64,000 nucleotides of DNA from Streptomonospora nanhaiensis (GCF_026642255.1 NZ_CP113264.1:4216001-4280000); one strand, 5' to 3'; counted from the first letter of the stretch, positions 35,715 to 45,425 are shown. Numbers and translations: made by a program. Notes: generated by a model from the letters alone, not told the origin.

Positions 35715-36563
35715 GTGGCACCACGGAAACCAGCGACCATCGGCCAGCGTCGCCTCTCCGCCGAGTTGCGCCGCATGCGCGAAGCGAGAGGGATGACCGT
35801 CGAAGAGGCCAGGCTCGCACTCGGCTGGTCGTCAGGTCGCCTGAACCACATGGAGGGCACCCGCATGTCGGTGCCCGACGTGAGCGCCCTCAACGCCCTC
35901 ATGGATCTCTACGAGGTGAAGGAAACCTCCCGACGGGAAGCGCTTCTTTCCCTCAGGCTCCAGGCACGCGAGAAACCCTGGTGGCAGGCGTACGACGACG
36001 TCCTCGACGACGGTTACATCGGTCTCGAGGCTCTGGCCAGCCGCATCTCGGCCTTCCACCCCATCGTCGTGCCCGGGCTGCTCCAGACCGCCGACTACGC
36101 CGCAGCCTCAGCACGTGCGTCGCTCACGCGGACAGAGGACGAGATCAGCCGTATCGTCGATGCGCGCATGGAGCGGCAGAAGCTCCTCACCAAGCCGAAC
36201 GCTCCCGAGTTTCGATGTGTGATCGACCAAGCCGCCCTCATTCGTGTGGCCTCGGTGCCCGATCTTGCCCACGAGCAGCTCACCCATCTGGTTCAGATCG
36301 CTGAGGACGCGAACACCGTCACGCTTCAAGTACTGCCGCTGGACGTCGGTCTGCACGGCTGCATGCACGGATCCACGGTCATTCTGGACTTCGAGCGCGA
36401 CTTGGACCCGAACATCGTGTACCTGGAGACTCGTGGCCACGGCGTCTACCTGGAGCAGCCCTCCCAGGTCGCCGAATACCGCACTGCGCTCGACAGCGTC
36501 GCCGCGAACGCTCTGTCCCAAGCCGACTCGATCGAGCTGCTGACGAACCTGATCACCGACTAG
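35715..36563 (+). CDS. XRE-family regulator with DUF5753 domain
   Basis: A 282-residue regulator. GTG 35715 is chosen because GGTGGAG precedes it and the family usually starts here; an upstream ATG (35679) is possible. The helix-turn-helix is RMREARGMTVEEARLALGWS. The DUF5753 ligand-like domain follows with ASRISAFHPIVVPGLLQTADYA. Proteins of this type pair with a small DUF397 protein, found here 12 bp downstream, and often with an RsbW-like ATPase, also present nearby. Confidence 0.9.
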   Translation: MAPRKPATIGQRRLSAELRRMREARGMTVEEARLALGWSSGRLNHMEGTRMSVPDVSALNALMDLYEVKETSRREALLSLRLQAREKPWWQAYDDVLDDGYIGLEALASRISAFHPIVVPGLLQTADYAAASARASLTRTEDEISRIVDARMERQKLLTKPNAPEFRCVIDQAALIRVASVPDLAHEQLTHLVQIAEDANTVTLQVLPLDVGLHGCMHGSTVILDFERDLDPNIVYLETRGHGVYLEQPSQVAEYRTALDSVAANALSQADSIELLTNLITD

Positions 36564-36575
36564 CGAAGGCATCTC

Positions 36576-36755
36576 GTGTACTCATCCCCAGAGTTCCGCA
36601 AGTCCTCCTACAGCGCCAACGAGTCCGCGTGTGTCGAGGTCGCCAAGACCGAGGCGGGCACGGCAGTGCGCGACACCCAGAACCGCAGACTCGGGCACAT
36701 CGAGTTCGACGCCCCCTCATGGGCGGCCCTCCTGGGCACGATCCCGAGGAATTAG
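36576..36755 (+). CDS. DUF397 small protein
   Basis: A 59-residue protein with a GTG start, 12 bp after the XRE gene. It carries the DUF397 pattern: FRKSSYSANESACVEVA, then AVRDTQNR and FDAPSWAALL near the end. DUF397 proteins act as partners of the preceding XRE/DUF5753 regulators, like the Streptomyces WhiJ/BldB-type groups. Confidence 0.88.
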   Translation: MYSSPEFRKSSYSANESACVEVAKTEAGTAVRDTQNRRLGHIEFDAPSWAALLGTIPRN

Positions 36756-36862
36756 CCGCAGCCGGCAAGGGGCCCCGCCGGCCCGTCCGGGGCCTCCCCC
36801 GGGCACCTCCGCGTGTACGGTCATCGTCGGCCGTTGGCACCGCGTACCGATACATTGCGGGC

Positions 36863-37543
36863 ATGACCCCCCAGGGAGACCCCCACCCCCAGGCCCCTCG
36901 CCCCCAGCGCTCCCTCTGGGGAGCCCGAATGCAGATCTACCGCGACAACCACCCCCGCGCGTACACCCTCCGCTTCTCGGGCCTCCTGTTCCTCCTCCTG
37001 GGCGCAAGCGGGCTCATCGCGTTCGTGACCGCCGGCCGCCCGTGGCAGCTGAGCGTCGTCATCGCCGTGATCCTGCTGGCGGTGTTCACGATCCCCATGG
37101 CACTGATCATCGTGTTCTCGTCGCCCGCCAGAGTGACCGAGCGCACCCGCCACGATCCCGGGTTCGCTCGCTTCCCCGCGGACACCGACCCCGCCAAGCT
37201 CGCGGAGGCCTGGCGGCTCGTCCGGCAAGGCAGGCTCGGCGCGGACCCGGAGACCAACCGGCTGGAGCGGATCGTCGTCGCGAAGGAACTGAGCAGCACG
37301 TCGACGGCCCCTTCCTTCGCCCTGATAGGGATGGCGGCCCTTCTCAACGCCTTCCTGGGCATCAGCCGCCTCCTGATGGAGGGAGTCTCACCCTTTGTCT
37401 TCGTCCTCCTGGGACTGGCCATCCTCCTGAGCGGACTCTCCGTCTCGGTCCTCTTCCTGGTGCCACGCCAGCGCCGCCGTTCGAAGGCGTTCCGCGACTC
37501 CTACGACGACGCCGCCGGGGAGGCACCCGGCAACGCGGCGTAG
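36863..37543 (+). CDS. hypothetical membrane protein, four transmembrane helices
   Basis: A 226-residue protein starting at ATG 36863. Two helices (GLLFLLLGASGLIAFV and LSVVIAVILLAVFTIPMALII) lie before a polar middle domain, and two more (FALIGMAALLNAFLGISRLL and PFVFVLLGLAILLSGLSVSVLF) come after it. No family is recognised. It follows the DUF397 gene by about 107 bp and may be unrelated to it. Confidence 0.7.
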   Translation: MTPQGDPHPQAPRPQRSLWGARMQIYRDNHPRAYTLRFSGLLFLLLGASGLIAFVTAGRPWQLSVVIAVILLAVFTIPMALIIVFSSPARVTERTRHDPGFARFPADTDPAKLAEAWRLVRQGRLGADPETNRLERIVVAKELSSTSTAPSFALIGMAALLNAFLGISRLLMEGVSPFVFVLLGLAILLSGLSVSVLFLVPRQRRRSKAFRDSYDDAAGEAPGNAA

Positions 37544-37654
37544 ACACACGGAGCGCTCCCGGCCCACGACCGGAGCCGTGTCCGCTCCGGAACACCCGCT
37601 GCGGGCTGCCGGTGCTCGAGAACGTCCCCGGAGGCGAAAGCGTCCGGGCACGAA

Positions 37655-38419
37655 CTACCAGCAGAGAGGGTGGAAATCGCGGAAGAACCCGCCGCGCGGG
37701 CCGTCGTCGGGCAGGGTCGCGGCCCATACGACACCGGGAGCGCTGGCCTCGACCGGGCGTGCGCCCAGGTGCTCAGCACCGGGTGCGGTCGCGGTGACAC
37801 CGGGGCAGACCACGTTGACGATGACCGGGGTGTCGGCCAGTTCGGCGGCCAGCACCGCTGTGAAGGCGTTCAGTGCTGCCTTGCTGACGGCGTGGGTCGC
37901 CGCCGATCCGCCCATCAGGGAAAGACCGAACCGCTCATCGGCATGGGACCCGGCGCCGGAGCCCACGTTGACGATGCGCGGGTGGTCCGAGGCGCGCAGC
38001 AGCGGGAGGAGGGCCTGGGTCATGCGCCATGCGCCGAACAGGTTCACTTGTAGGACATCGGCGGCGGCCCCCAGGTCAGCCCCGGTGGCGGTGTCGGTCC
38101 GGTCGGGGGAAGCTGCGGCGTTGTTGATCAGAATGTCGAGTCGCCCGGCGCGTGCGATGAGCGCTTCCACCGCGGCTTCGACCGCCGTGGGGTCGGTGAC
38201 GTCGAGATCGACCGGGAGTGGTTCGACCCCCTCGATGGGGCTCGCCGCCTCGGCCGCCTGGCGGGAGTCCCGTGCGGTGATCAGCACACGAACCCCGGTC
38301 AGGGCCAGTTGTCGGGCGACCTCCAGGCCGATCCCGCGTGCGGCACCGGTGATCAGCGCCGTCGTCGCGGTTCCGGAAACCGTGGCGCGGGAGGTGGTGA
38401 GGTGTTCGTTCTGTGGCAT
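37655..38419 (-). CDS. short-chain dehydrogenase/reductase
   Basis: A 254-residue SDR with the NAD(P) motif TGAARGIG, LINNAAAS, and a catalytic serine in VNVGSGAGS. The usual YxxxK is not obvious: the corresponding segment reads THAVSKAALNAF, with histidine in the tyrosine position and the lysine kept. This could impair ordinary SDR chemistry. The ATG at 38419 follows GAGGA. An AraC-family gene lies 92 bp upstream on the same strand, a likely regulator. Confidence 0.8.
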   Translation of the reverse strand: MPQNEHLTTSRATVSGTATTALITGAARGIGLEVARQLALTGVRVLITARDSRQAAEAASPIEGVEPLPVDLDVTDPTAVEAAVEALIARAGRLDILINNAAASPDRTDTATGADLGAAADVLQVNLFGAWRMTQALLPLLRASDHPRIVNVGSGAGSHADERFGLSLMGGSAATHAVSKAALNAFTAVLAAELADTPVIVNVVCPGVTATAPGAEHLGARPVEASAPGVVWAATLPDDGPRGGFFRDFHPLCW

Positions 38420-38510
38420 GGGCCCATCCTCACGGGAGCCGGTCGGGCCCTCCATGCCTCCGAGTCCGTATTTTCTGCCCGATCGTCCCGAGCGGCCTGT
38501 CCGGGTCCGA

Positions 38511-39446
38511 TCACGGAGCTTCCGGGCCGGCGGAGGGTGCGTCGCGCACCCGGGAGCGGTAGTGCAGCGGTGACTCGCCCACCTGCCGCCTGAACGCGCT
38601 GCTGAACGCGCCCTCCGATGCGTAGCCCAGTTCGGACGCCAGCGAACCTACGCGCACGTCGCTATCGCGCAGGGCGCGCTGCGCCAGGAGCATCCGCCAG
38701 CGGGAGAGGTAGGTCAGCGGCGGTATGCCCGCCAGGGAGCGGAAGCGGTCCGTGAACGAGGTTCGCGACATCGCGGCGGCACGCGCCAGCTCCTCCAGGC
38801 GCCAGGGTTTACCGGGTGCGCTGTGCATGAGCCCGAGCGCGGGACGCAGCTGCTCATCGGCCAGCGCCCGCAGCCACCCCGGGGGCAGTTCGAGTCGGCC
38901 GAGGTAGGCGCGCAGGACTTCGAGCACCAGGAGCTGGCCGTGTTGCCGGATCGCGAACTCCGCCCCCGGCCGGCCTCCCACCACCTCGGCGAGCAGCAGG
39001 TCGAGGGCGCCGCGCAACCGCAGGGCCTGGGTGTCCGCGGCCCGGACGTGCCCCACCGGAGGGAGGGTCTGGAGCAGGAGCTCGCGACCGACACGGTTGA
39101 GGTCGACCCGGATGCCGATGACGACGTCGTCGTGGTCGGCGTCGGCGGTGCGCAGGCGGAGGGTGTCCGGATCAGGTACGACCTCACGGCGCGGCCCGTC
39201 GCCGGCGCCGCCCTCGACCTCCAGCCACGACCGGTCGTTCAGGATGGCGACGTCGCCCGGTCCGAGCGCGATCGGCTCGCCGCCGTCGGCGGTGAGCCGG
39301 GACCGGCCGTGCACCATCACGATGAGCTTCATCGCTTCATCGACCGAGGCGCGCGACACCCAGGGGCCCTGTACCGCGAAGCCGCCGGTCACATGTCCGC
39401 GAATCCCGACGAGGTCGATCACCTCGGAGAGTTGGTCATCGGTCAT
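38511..39446 (-). CDS. AraC-family transcriptional regulator with cupin sensor
   Basis: A 311-residue regulator with an N-terminal cupin-like AraC_binding domain (GHVTGGFAVQGPW, LIVMVHGRSRL, LGPGDVAILN) and a C-terminal AraC DNA-binding domain (LEELARAAAMSRTSFTDRF and VGSLASELGYASEGAFSSAF). It probably controls the SDR gene that follows on the same strand. The 408-bp gap 39447-39854 on its upstream side holds its promoter and shows no gene. Confidence 0.87.
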   Translation of the reverse strand: MTDDQLSEVIDLVGIRGHVTGGFAVQGPWVSRASVDEAMKLIVMVHGRSRLTADGGEPIALGPGDVAILNDRSWLEVEGGAGDGPRREVVPDPDTLRLRTADADHDDVVIGIRVDLNRVGRELLLQTLPPVGHVRAADTQALRLRGALDLLLAEVVGGRPGAEFAIRQHGQLLVLEVLRAYLGRLELPPGWLRALADEQLRPALGLMHSAPGKPWRLEELARAAAMSRTSFTDRFRSLAGIPPLTYLSRWRMLLAQRALRDSDVRVGSLASELGYASEGAFSSAFRRQVGESPLHYRSRVRDAPSAGPEAP

Positions 39447-39854
39447 GTCCGGAACTATCGCGAAAGAGACGGCATCCGGTCAACGTCCGCGCTCCTCTGT
39501 GTAGGACCACGGAGTCCTCTCCGTGTGAGCCTGCCAGGTGGCGCCAGTCGGTGTACCGGCTTTCTTCCGGCCGGTGGTGTTCCGCATCCCTCAGGAACGG
39601 CTCACGCCCAGGGGCCGGGTCCTGGTCCATGCCCGGTCGGCAGCGTCAACACCGTGGGGACGCGAGGGCCGACCGCCGTGGCGACCGTGACCCGGGTGGG
39701 GGCACTGTCGACAACGGCGGCCGATCCCCGAGTCCGGCAGGCTCACCCCTGTTCCTGAACGCCGGTGTGCCCTCCCCGTCGTGGCGGCGGATGCAGCAGG
39801 GGTGGGAGCAGAGGCCAGCGGCAGGAACTCAGCCGGTCCGGAGCCGGGGCGTGC
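39447..39854. other. 408-bp intergenic region
   Basis: I see no gene, RNA or clear hairpin. It should contain the promoter of the AraC-family gene (start 39446) and the 3' end region of the LRR-protein gene (stop at 39855). Confidence 0.4.
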
Positions 39855-40904
39855 TCACTCGCCGACAGCCGGGTAGTAGTCGTCCTTCTGACGGGCCTCC
39901 TGCCGGTCGGAGACGTCGACCTCCACCCCCGCCTGTGCGAAGGCCGCCCGCACCCGCTCGGCGGCCTCCTCGCCCAGGTAGTGGTGGTGCAGGTCCAGGC
40001 GCTCCAGGTGGGAGAGCGCCGGCACGGCGGCGAGCAGGTCCTCGACGTCGTCCTCGCACAGGGTGCCCAGGGACAGGTCGAGCGAGGACAGGCGGGCCGT
40101 GATCGGAGCCTGGGCCAGGGCCCGCATCCACTCCCCGGTGCGGCTGGAGTTGCGCAGGCCCAGGTGTCCGAGCCCGGGCAGGGCCTCCCCGGACAGCAGG
40201 GGCGCCAGGTCGTCGGGGGTGGCGTCGCCGCCGTAGTCCTCCACGCCCAGCCACAGTTCCAGGCGCTGCAGCGCGGGCAGCCCCGAGGTCAGGACCTGGC
40301 GCACCACCTCGGCGGGCAGGCCGCCGCTCTGGAGGGTGAGCGAGCGCAGCGCGCCGTGTTCGGGCACGTGCAGGGAGAGCCTTTCGGCCCCCGCGTAGGT
40401 CTCCCCCACCCCGCGGACGGTGAACTCCTCCAGACGCGGGTAGGCGGCCAGCAGCGGAGCCATGTCGCAGTGCTGGATCCAGGAGATCTCGTTCTCCTCG
40501 AACGTGATGTCGCCGAGGAAGAGCGAACGCAGTGCGGGCAGGGCCGGGGCGTGGGCGATCAGGGCGTCCCGGAGCTCACGGGAGGAGATGTCGCTGCCCT
40601 CCTCGAACCCCCAGTCGCCGATCACCAGCGCGACCACCCGGGAGGTGTCCACCTCCTCGACGAACCTGGCCAGGTAGGGGACGAGCTCCTCGGTGTAGCT
40701 GGAGAGGCGGAGCCGCCACGCCACCGAGTCCGGGGCGAGCTCGGCCTTGTCCATCCTCTCCCGGTGCGGGGTCGAGGTCGGGGCCTCCACGTGGTTCCTG
40801 CGCGCGCTGTAGGCGGCCTCCCGGAGGTAGTGCGCCTCCGCTTCCCGGTCGAGGAACTCGACCACGGGGAGGCCGGCGTACTCGGTGAGGTGTTCGCGGA
40901 TCAT
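39855..40904 (-). CDS. STM4015-family leucine-rich-repeat protein
   Basis: A 349-residue cytoplasmic protein starting at ATG 40904 with AAGGAAG upstream. It begins REHLTEYAGLPVVEFLD. It contains several leucine-rich repeats (LRSLFLGDITFEENEISW, PRLEEFTVRG, LPALQRLELWLG, LERLDLHHHYLG). The N-terminal part and repeats match STM4015-type proteins, whose function is unknown and may involve protein binding. No partner genes of an STM4014-4017-like group are adjacent. Confidence 0.8.
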   Translation of the reverse strand: MIREHLTEYAGLPVVEFLDREAEAHYLREAAYSARRNHVEAPTSTPHRERMDKAELAPDSVAWRLRLSSYTEELVPYLARFVEEVDTSRVVALVIGDWGFEEGSDISSRELRDALIAHAPALPALRSLFLGDITFEENEISWIQHCDMAPLLAAYPRLEEFTVRGVGETYAGAERLSLHVPEHGALRSLTLQSGGLPAEVVRQVLTSGLPALQRLELWLGVEDYGGDATPDDLAPLLSGEALPGLGHLGLRNSSRTGEWMRALAQAPITARLSSLDLSLGTLCEDDVEDLLAAVPALSHLERLDLHHHYLGEEAAERVRAAFAQAGVEVDVSDRQEARQKDDYYPAVGE

Positions 40905-41154
40905 GGTGTTTCTTCCTTGCCGGCCAGGGGTGTGCGACATGTCTAGCAGTGCGCGCGGACAGGCAGGGGCCGGGCGCAGCGTTTCTCCGGCGCATGGTCG
41001 AAGGTGGGAGCACCGAGCACGGCGGGCCCGCTCCCGAGGGCTGTGGTGAGCCCGAACCGTTCCTCCGTGAGGTCCTGACGAAGCTCGGCACGACGGTGCA
41101 CACAACGTCACCCGGACCGAACGCTCTATACGAGGTCCGTTCCGGCGGGGAGAG

Positions 41155-41198
41155 GCAGGTCCGCTGCCCCTCCACCGGTGGGGCAGCGGCGGACCTGC
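41155..41198 (-). terminator. terminator of the HelD gene
   Basis: Arms 41155-41170 and about 41180-41198 (GCAGGTCCGC with GCGGACCTGC, plus TGCCCC with GGGGCA) form a long stem with a small bulge. It lies about 105 bp beyond the HelD stop. The rest of the gap 40905-41302 contains no gene. Confidence 0.55.
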
Positions 41199-41302
41199 GC
41201 GAGGGGCCGCAGATCCGGGGCGCGGAGACCGTCTCAGCGGCACCTGAGCCAGGGGCCGTGTTCCGGAAAGGGGTCAGGGTCGCCTTCCCGGTGCCGTCGA
41301 GA

Positions 41303-43453
41303 TCACCTCGGCGCCTCCGCTCCGTGTGTCACCAGCAGTTGTCCCAACTCCTGGGTGCACCGTGTCAGTGCGACGTACAGTCCGTTCCAGCCACGGGGTT
41401 CGGCGGTGATGCCGGGGGCGTCGATGAGCAGGGTGGCGTCCCATTCCAGCCCCTTGGCCTCGGTGGCGGAGAGGACCGGCACGTCGGGCAGTGCCGCGCG
41501 CAGGGCCCGCAGGCGTTCGCGGGGAGCGATGACACCGACCATGCCCCCTGCCCACCGTTCCGAGAGTTCCCCGATGATGCGGACCGCCTCGGCCGCGAGG
41601 CCGTCCTCGTCCACCGTGCGTTCCCAGGGCTCGACGCCCGAGGCGCGCACGGCGCGAGGGGGTTCGTTCCGGCTGCCCGCGTTCTGGAGTACCGGCCCGG
41701 TGAGGGCCATGACCTCCAGCGGGGTGCGGTAGCAGATGGTCAACCGGGCTTGCGCCCATCTTGCGCCGAAGGCCGCGCCCACCGCGTCCTCCCAGGTCGT
41801 GTGCCGGTGCGGCGCCTCGGCCTGATCGATGTCGCCGACAGCGGTGATCGAACGGGAAGGGCAGCGGCGCATGACCATGTGCCACTGCATCTCGGAGAGT
41901 TCCTGTGCTTCGTCCACGACGACGTGCCCGTACACCCAGTCCCGCTGTGCCGCGGCCCGGTCGGTCAGGAACTCCCCCTGCTCCTCGTTCGGTTGCACAT
42001 CACCCAGAAGATCGTCCAGGGCGTCGAACAGGGGGATGTCACTGCTTGCCCACTCCTGCGGTTCACCGACGACCATCTCCCTTTCGGCGTCGGTGAGCTC
42101 CGGCGCCCACCGGCGCAGCAGTTCCGCGTCACCGAGCAACCGACGCAGTTCCGTCGTCGTGTCGCGGGTCGGCCACCACCCCTCCAGCGTGGCGGCCACG
42201 CCGGAGTCGGCGGCGATCCGGTCGTGCAGTCGCTCCAGGTCCTCCTCGGTGAGCTCTCCGTCGACATCCGTTCCGGTGGTGCCGTTGCTCGCGGCGCGGT
42301 TGTCCGAGCGCGTGATCCCGGCGTCGAACCGGGCGAGCAGGTCCTCGAAGCCCTCTTCCATCTGCGCCAGTAGCTCTTCGCTGCGCTCGGCTATCGCGTC
42401 GGTCAGCAGATGGTGGACCTGTTGGCCGAAGAGGGCGCCCGCTGCGTGGTAGGAGTGCCCGGCCGTCGCCGACGCGAGAGCCCGGGCGACCCTGTGTTCA
42501 CCGATCGTGTACCGTTCCCCCTCCCACACCAGTTCGAGGTCGACGGGCCGCGGGACGAGCGAGGCCGAGTACCGGGAGAGCGCCTGCTGCCAGAGCCCCC
42601 TGCCCTTGATCTCCGCGATCTCGCGCGACTCCGCACGCTCCACGCCGACCCCCGGGACGAGGGTGTCGCAGGTCGCCGACACGATGGCGGTCTCCCCGAG
42701 GGCCGGCAGCACCTGGGTGATGTACTCCAGGAAGCGCAGGGACGGGCCCAGGACCAGGACGCCCTGCGCGGCGAGTTGCGGATAGGTGAAGAGCAGGTAC
42801 GCCACCCGGTGCAGTGCCACCACGGTCTTGCCGGTGCCCGGGCCGCCCTGCACGACCAGCGGCCCCCGGGAGTCGGCGCGGACCACCTCGTCCTGCTCGC
42901 GCTGCAGGGTGGCCGCCGCGGTACCCATGCGGCCGGTGCGCCGCTCTCCGAGGGCCGCGAGCAGGGCGCCCTCGCCGACCAGTTCACCCGCCCCCGACCC
43001 GTCGAGCGGCTCGTCGTCGACGCCGGTCACCTCCCGCCCGTCGACACGGATGTGGCGACGGCGGCCCTGCCCCTGGGGGTCGACCGGCGTCGCGGTGTAG
43101 AAGGGCCTTGCCGCAGGTGCGCGCCAGTCGATGACCAGGGGATCGCTGTCGTCTCCCGCGCTGGGCACACCGACGCGCCCCACGCGCAGGACCGTCCGGT
43201 CGAGCGCGTCGAGCCGGCCGAAGATCAGACCCCGGTCCGCGCGCCGCAGCTCCTCGCGGCGGTCGGCCATCATGCGCAGCCGGGCGTGCCCGGTCGTGTC
43301 GCCCGCCGGGACCGCGATCTCGGCGTCGAGGTACTGGAGTATCTCGTCGCAGCGCGTGAAGGCCTCGTCGAGGACGAGCTGTTCCTCGGCCACGGCTGCG
43401 GTCTGCGCGGCATGGTCGCCATTCGGCGATGGGGTGGCATTGCGTGGGGGCAC
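41303..43453 (-). CDS. helD: HelD-like RNA polymerase recycling ATPase/helicase
   Basis: A 716-residue SF1 (UvrD/Rep-like) ATPase of actinobacterial HelD length with a GTG start. The N-terminal region ends in PLVIDWRAPAARPFYTATP, a family signature. Walker A is GGPGTGKTVVALHRVAYLL, Walker B is HVVVDEAQELSEMQW, and the C-terminal helicase motif VI region is GLYVALTRCTQEL. HelD removes stalled RNA polymerase from DNA; some homologues (HelR) protect against rifamycins. I saw no rifamycin-associated element in the upstream region, so the HelR role is not supported. Confidence 0.85.
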   Translation of the reverse strand: MPPRNATPSPNGDHAAQTAAVAEEQLVLDEAFTRCDEILQYLDAEIAVPAGDTTGHARLRMMADRREELRRADRGLIFGRLDALDRTVLRVGRVGVPSAGDDSDPLVIDWRAPAARPFYTATPVDPQGQGRRRHIRVDGREVTGVDDEPLDGSGAGELVGEGALLAALGERRTGRMGTAAATLQREQDEVVRADSRGPLVVQGGPGTGKTVVALHRVAYLLFTYPQLAAQGVLVLGPSLRFLEYITQVLPALGETAIVSATCDTLVPGVGVERAESREIAEIKGRGLWQQALSRYSASLVPRPVDLELVWEGERYTIGEHRVARALASATAGHSYHAAGALFGQQVHHLLTDAIAERSEELLAQMEEGFEDLLARFDAGITRSDNRAASNGTTGTDVDGELTEEDLERLHDRIAADSGVAATLEGWWPTRDTTTELRRLLGDAELLRRWAPELTDAEREMVVGEPQEWASSDIPLFDALDDLLGDVQPNEEQGEFLTDRAAAQRDWVYGHVVVDEAQELSEMQWHMVMRRCPSRSITAVGDIDQAEAPHRHTTWEDAVGAAFGARWAQARLTICYRTPLEVMALTGPVLQNAGSRNEPPRAVRASGVEPWERTVDEDGLAAEAVRIIGELSERWAGGMVGVIAPRERLRALRAALPDVPVLSATEAKGLEWDATLLIDAPGITAEPRGWNGLYVALTRCTQELGQLLVTHGAEAPR

Positions 43454-44605
43454 TCGAAATCTACCCTTTCCGTTTCACGGTAGAAGCAAGGAGCGTAACA
43501 CCGCGAAACAGCGAAATATTCGTTAGCGTGAGTGTCGTCACTTCTGCCTGGTGCTGTAGCAGAAATCGCGGGCATGGTGGTTGCCGAGGTCGGTGGGCAG
43601 GGTCGCGGAGTCCGGCGGTCGGCCGGTTGCGTCCGGTCGGGCGTTCTGTCAGCCGATATCCGCTACTGCATTCTCGGTGCCACGGGAAAAACCGGTATCA
43701 GGTGTCGGATGTCGCCGAATGCCGTCGGTCGACCGCTTGCAGGAATGGCCCGGGGCGACGGCGCCGGTCCGTGCGCAGCCGGGGCCGAACGCGTTCGCGG
43801 CGTGTGGCGTTCGAGAGTGGCCGGTTGCCCTGCCCATCGCGTACGCGGAGTGGATGGCGGCGCGGTGCACCGTTGGCGCCGCCCGGACGGAACACCCCCG
43901 CCTCGGACCCTGCGCAGGGCCTCCGCCGCGGCGCGGTGGCCGCTCCTCACGGCACCGTCGAGGGCGCCGTTGCCGAGAAGGTCCGCGGTCGCGGTGGCAG
44001 TCCGGTGCACGCGCCCTCGCGAAGCACGCAGCCCGAGTCCGTGCCGGGTGAGGAGGTCGGGCGGGATGGGCAATCGGGGCTCGGCTCCGAAACCGGGGGA
44101 CACCGCACCCACCGACCCTCCCCGACCGGGCCCGTCGTACCGTCCTGACCAGGCTCTTCGTCCTGGGGAGTCGTCGTCTCGGCCCGGTGCCGAAAAATCT
44201 TCGCCATTCGGGAGAACTCCTCCGGCCCCTCTGACATCAGAAGGCACAGAAAGAAACCACGGACACAAGAGGAGCGGCGCTGGGAGCGTCCCGCCGAGCA
44301 CAGGAGAAAGGGCGATCCGCGTTGCCGGGCGACCGAAATGCACAAACTCGGACACGCGTCGATGACGGAACGAGCCCGACACATCCGATCCCGACGTCGA
44401 TGAGGCATAGCTAGAGGCCACGGCACCTCTCGACGAGCTCGACCGGCGGGGAAGCGCCCATCGGAGCGCATTTTTCCCGGGTTGCACGAGACACCGCACC
44501 TCCCCCACCGCGCGTGTTCTCCATTCCCGAAATCCCTGCCAAAGCCATACCCGAAAACCCTCACCCGCAATGAGATATCTCTTCCCTCGGGGAGAAAGGA
44601 ATCGC
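43454..44605. other. 1.15-kb region without a convincing gene
   Basis: Long open frames exist on both strands but they are arginine-, glycine- and serine-rich, lack family motifs and overlap each other. A minus-strand stretch near 43900-44000 (GNGALDGAVRSGHRAAAEALR) faintly recalls an ankyrin repeat and could be a decayed gene. The region must hold divergent promoters for helD and the lipoprotein gene at 44606. Confidence 0.4.
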
Positions 44606-45349
44606 ATGAACCGCAATTTCCGTACCACCGTCCTGGCCCTCGCGACCTCCGGCGTGGTGGCCCTCGGCTCCGCAGCGTGCTCCTCCGAGGAAGTGATCGA
44701 CGCGGTGGCCGCCGGTTCGGACGCGGGTGAGGGCAACGAGGCCGCGGTGGTGACGGAGCCCCGGAGCGGCCTGCTGGAATTCATCGCCCCGGGCGAGTTC
44801 AGCATCGACGGCGAGGCCTTCTTCGTCACCGAGGAGACGCAGATCCTGGGCGGCCTCAACGCCTGCCCCGCCGAGGACGGCCTCGACGAGAACGGCTTCG
44901 GCGTCGTGGACTGCGACCTGGAGTCGCTCGAGGCCGCGGTGCAGGGCGGGGCGCCCGTGTACGCCGAGGCCGAGGTGGAGGAGCCCGGGAACGCCCTCTC
45001 GATCACCGAGTACGACAACGACCGCCAGGCCGAGCCGGCGCCCGGGGCGGCTCCCGGCGAGGGCGCCGCCGGGACCGACGAGGCCCCCGAGGGCTCCGCC
45101 GTCGTGCGGGGCGAGCTGGAGTACATCGCCCCGGGTGAGTACATGATCGACGGGACGGCGTTCTTCGTGGCCGAGGACACCGTGATCTACGCCGGTGTCT
45201 ACGCCTGCGCCGGGGGCGTCCAGGACCCCGACACCGGCGACGTCATCTGCGACTTCGACGAGTTCGACGCCACCCTGGCGAACGGCACCTCCGTCATGGC
45301 CGAGGTCCAGGTCGTCGAGGGCGTCGCCGAGTCGATCACCGAGTACTAG
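44606..45349 (+). CDS. lipoprotein with a duplicated domain
   Basis: A 247-residue lipoprotein starting at ATG 44606 behind AAAGGA. The signal ends in ALGSAAC (lipobox SAAC). The mature part has two copies of one domain of about 80 residues. Copy 1 shows LLEFIAPGEFSIDGEAFFV and closes with ALSITEY; copy 2 shows LEYIAPGEYMIDGTAFFV and closes with ESITEY. Each has a cysteine pair (NAC...VDC and YAC...VIC). An acidic Ala/Pro/Gly linker joins them. The layout resembles DUF5666-like beta-barrel repeats, but this is a guess. Confidence 0.8.
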   Translation: MNRNFRTTVLALATSGVVALGSAACSSEEVIDAVAAGSDAGEGNEAAVVTEPRSGLLEFIAPGEFSIDGEAFFVTEETQILGGLNACPAEDGLDENGFGVVDCDLESLEAAVQGGAPVYAEAEVEEPGNALSITEYDNDRQAEPAPGAAPGEGAAGTDEAPEGSAVVRGELEYIAPGEYMIDGTAFFVAEDTVIYAGVYACAGGVQDPDTGDVICDFDEFDATLANGTSVMAEVQVVEGVAESITEY

Positions 45350-45397
45350 GACCGGTCCTCCCGAGGGGGCGGTCGACGTCCCCTCGACCATCCGGCG

Positions 45398-45425
45398 AAG
45401 GCCCTGCTCAGCAGGGCCTTTTTCG
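45398..45425 (+). terminator. intrinsic terminator
   Basis: A perfect 9-bp stem AAGGCCCTG/CAGGGCCTT with a 5-base loop, followed by TTTTT, 49 bp after the lipoprotein stop. This is the only classical stem plus T tract I noticed in the window. Confidence 0.88.

Noticed and set aside
41303..43560. HelR-type rifamycin resistance locus
   Set aside because: The gene is HelD-like, but I found no rifamycin-associated element upstream, so the resistance role is not claimed.
43532..44365. 277-codon plus-strand frame between helD and the lipoprotein gene
   Set aside because: Gly/Arg/Ser-rich, no start context or domain, and overlapping frames on both strands are equally long.
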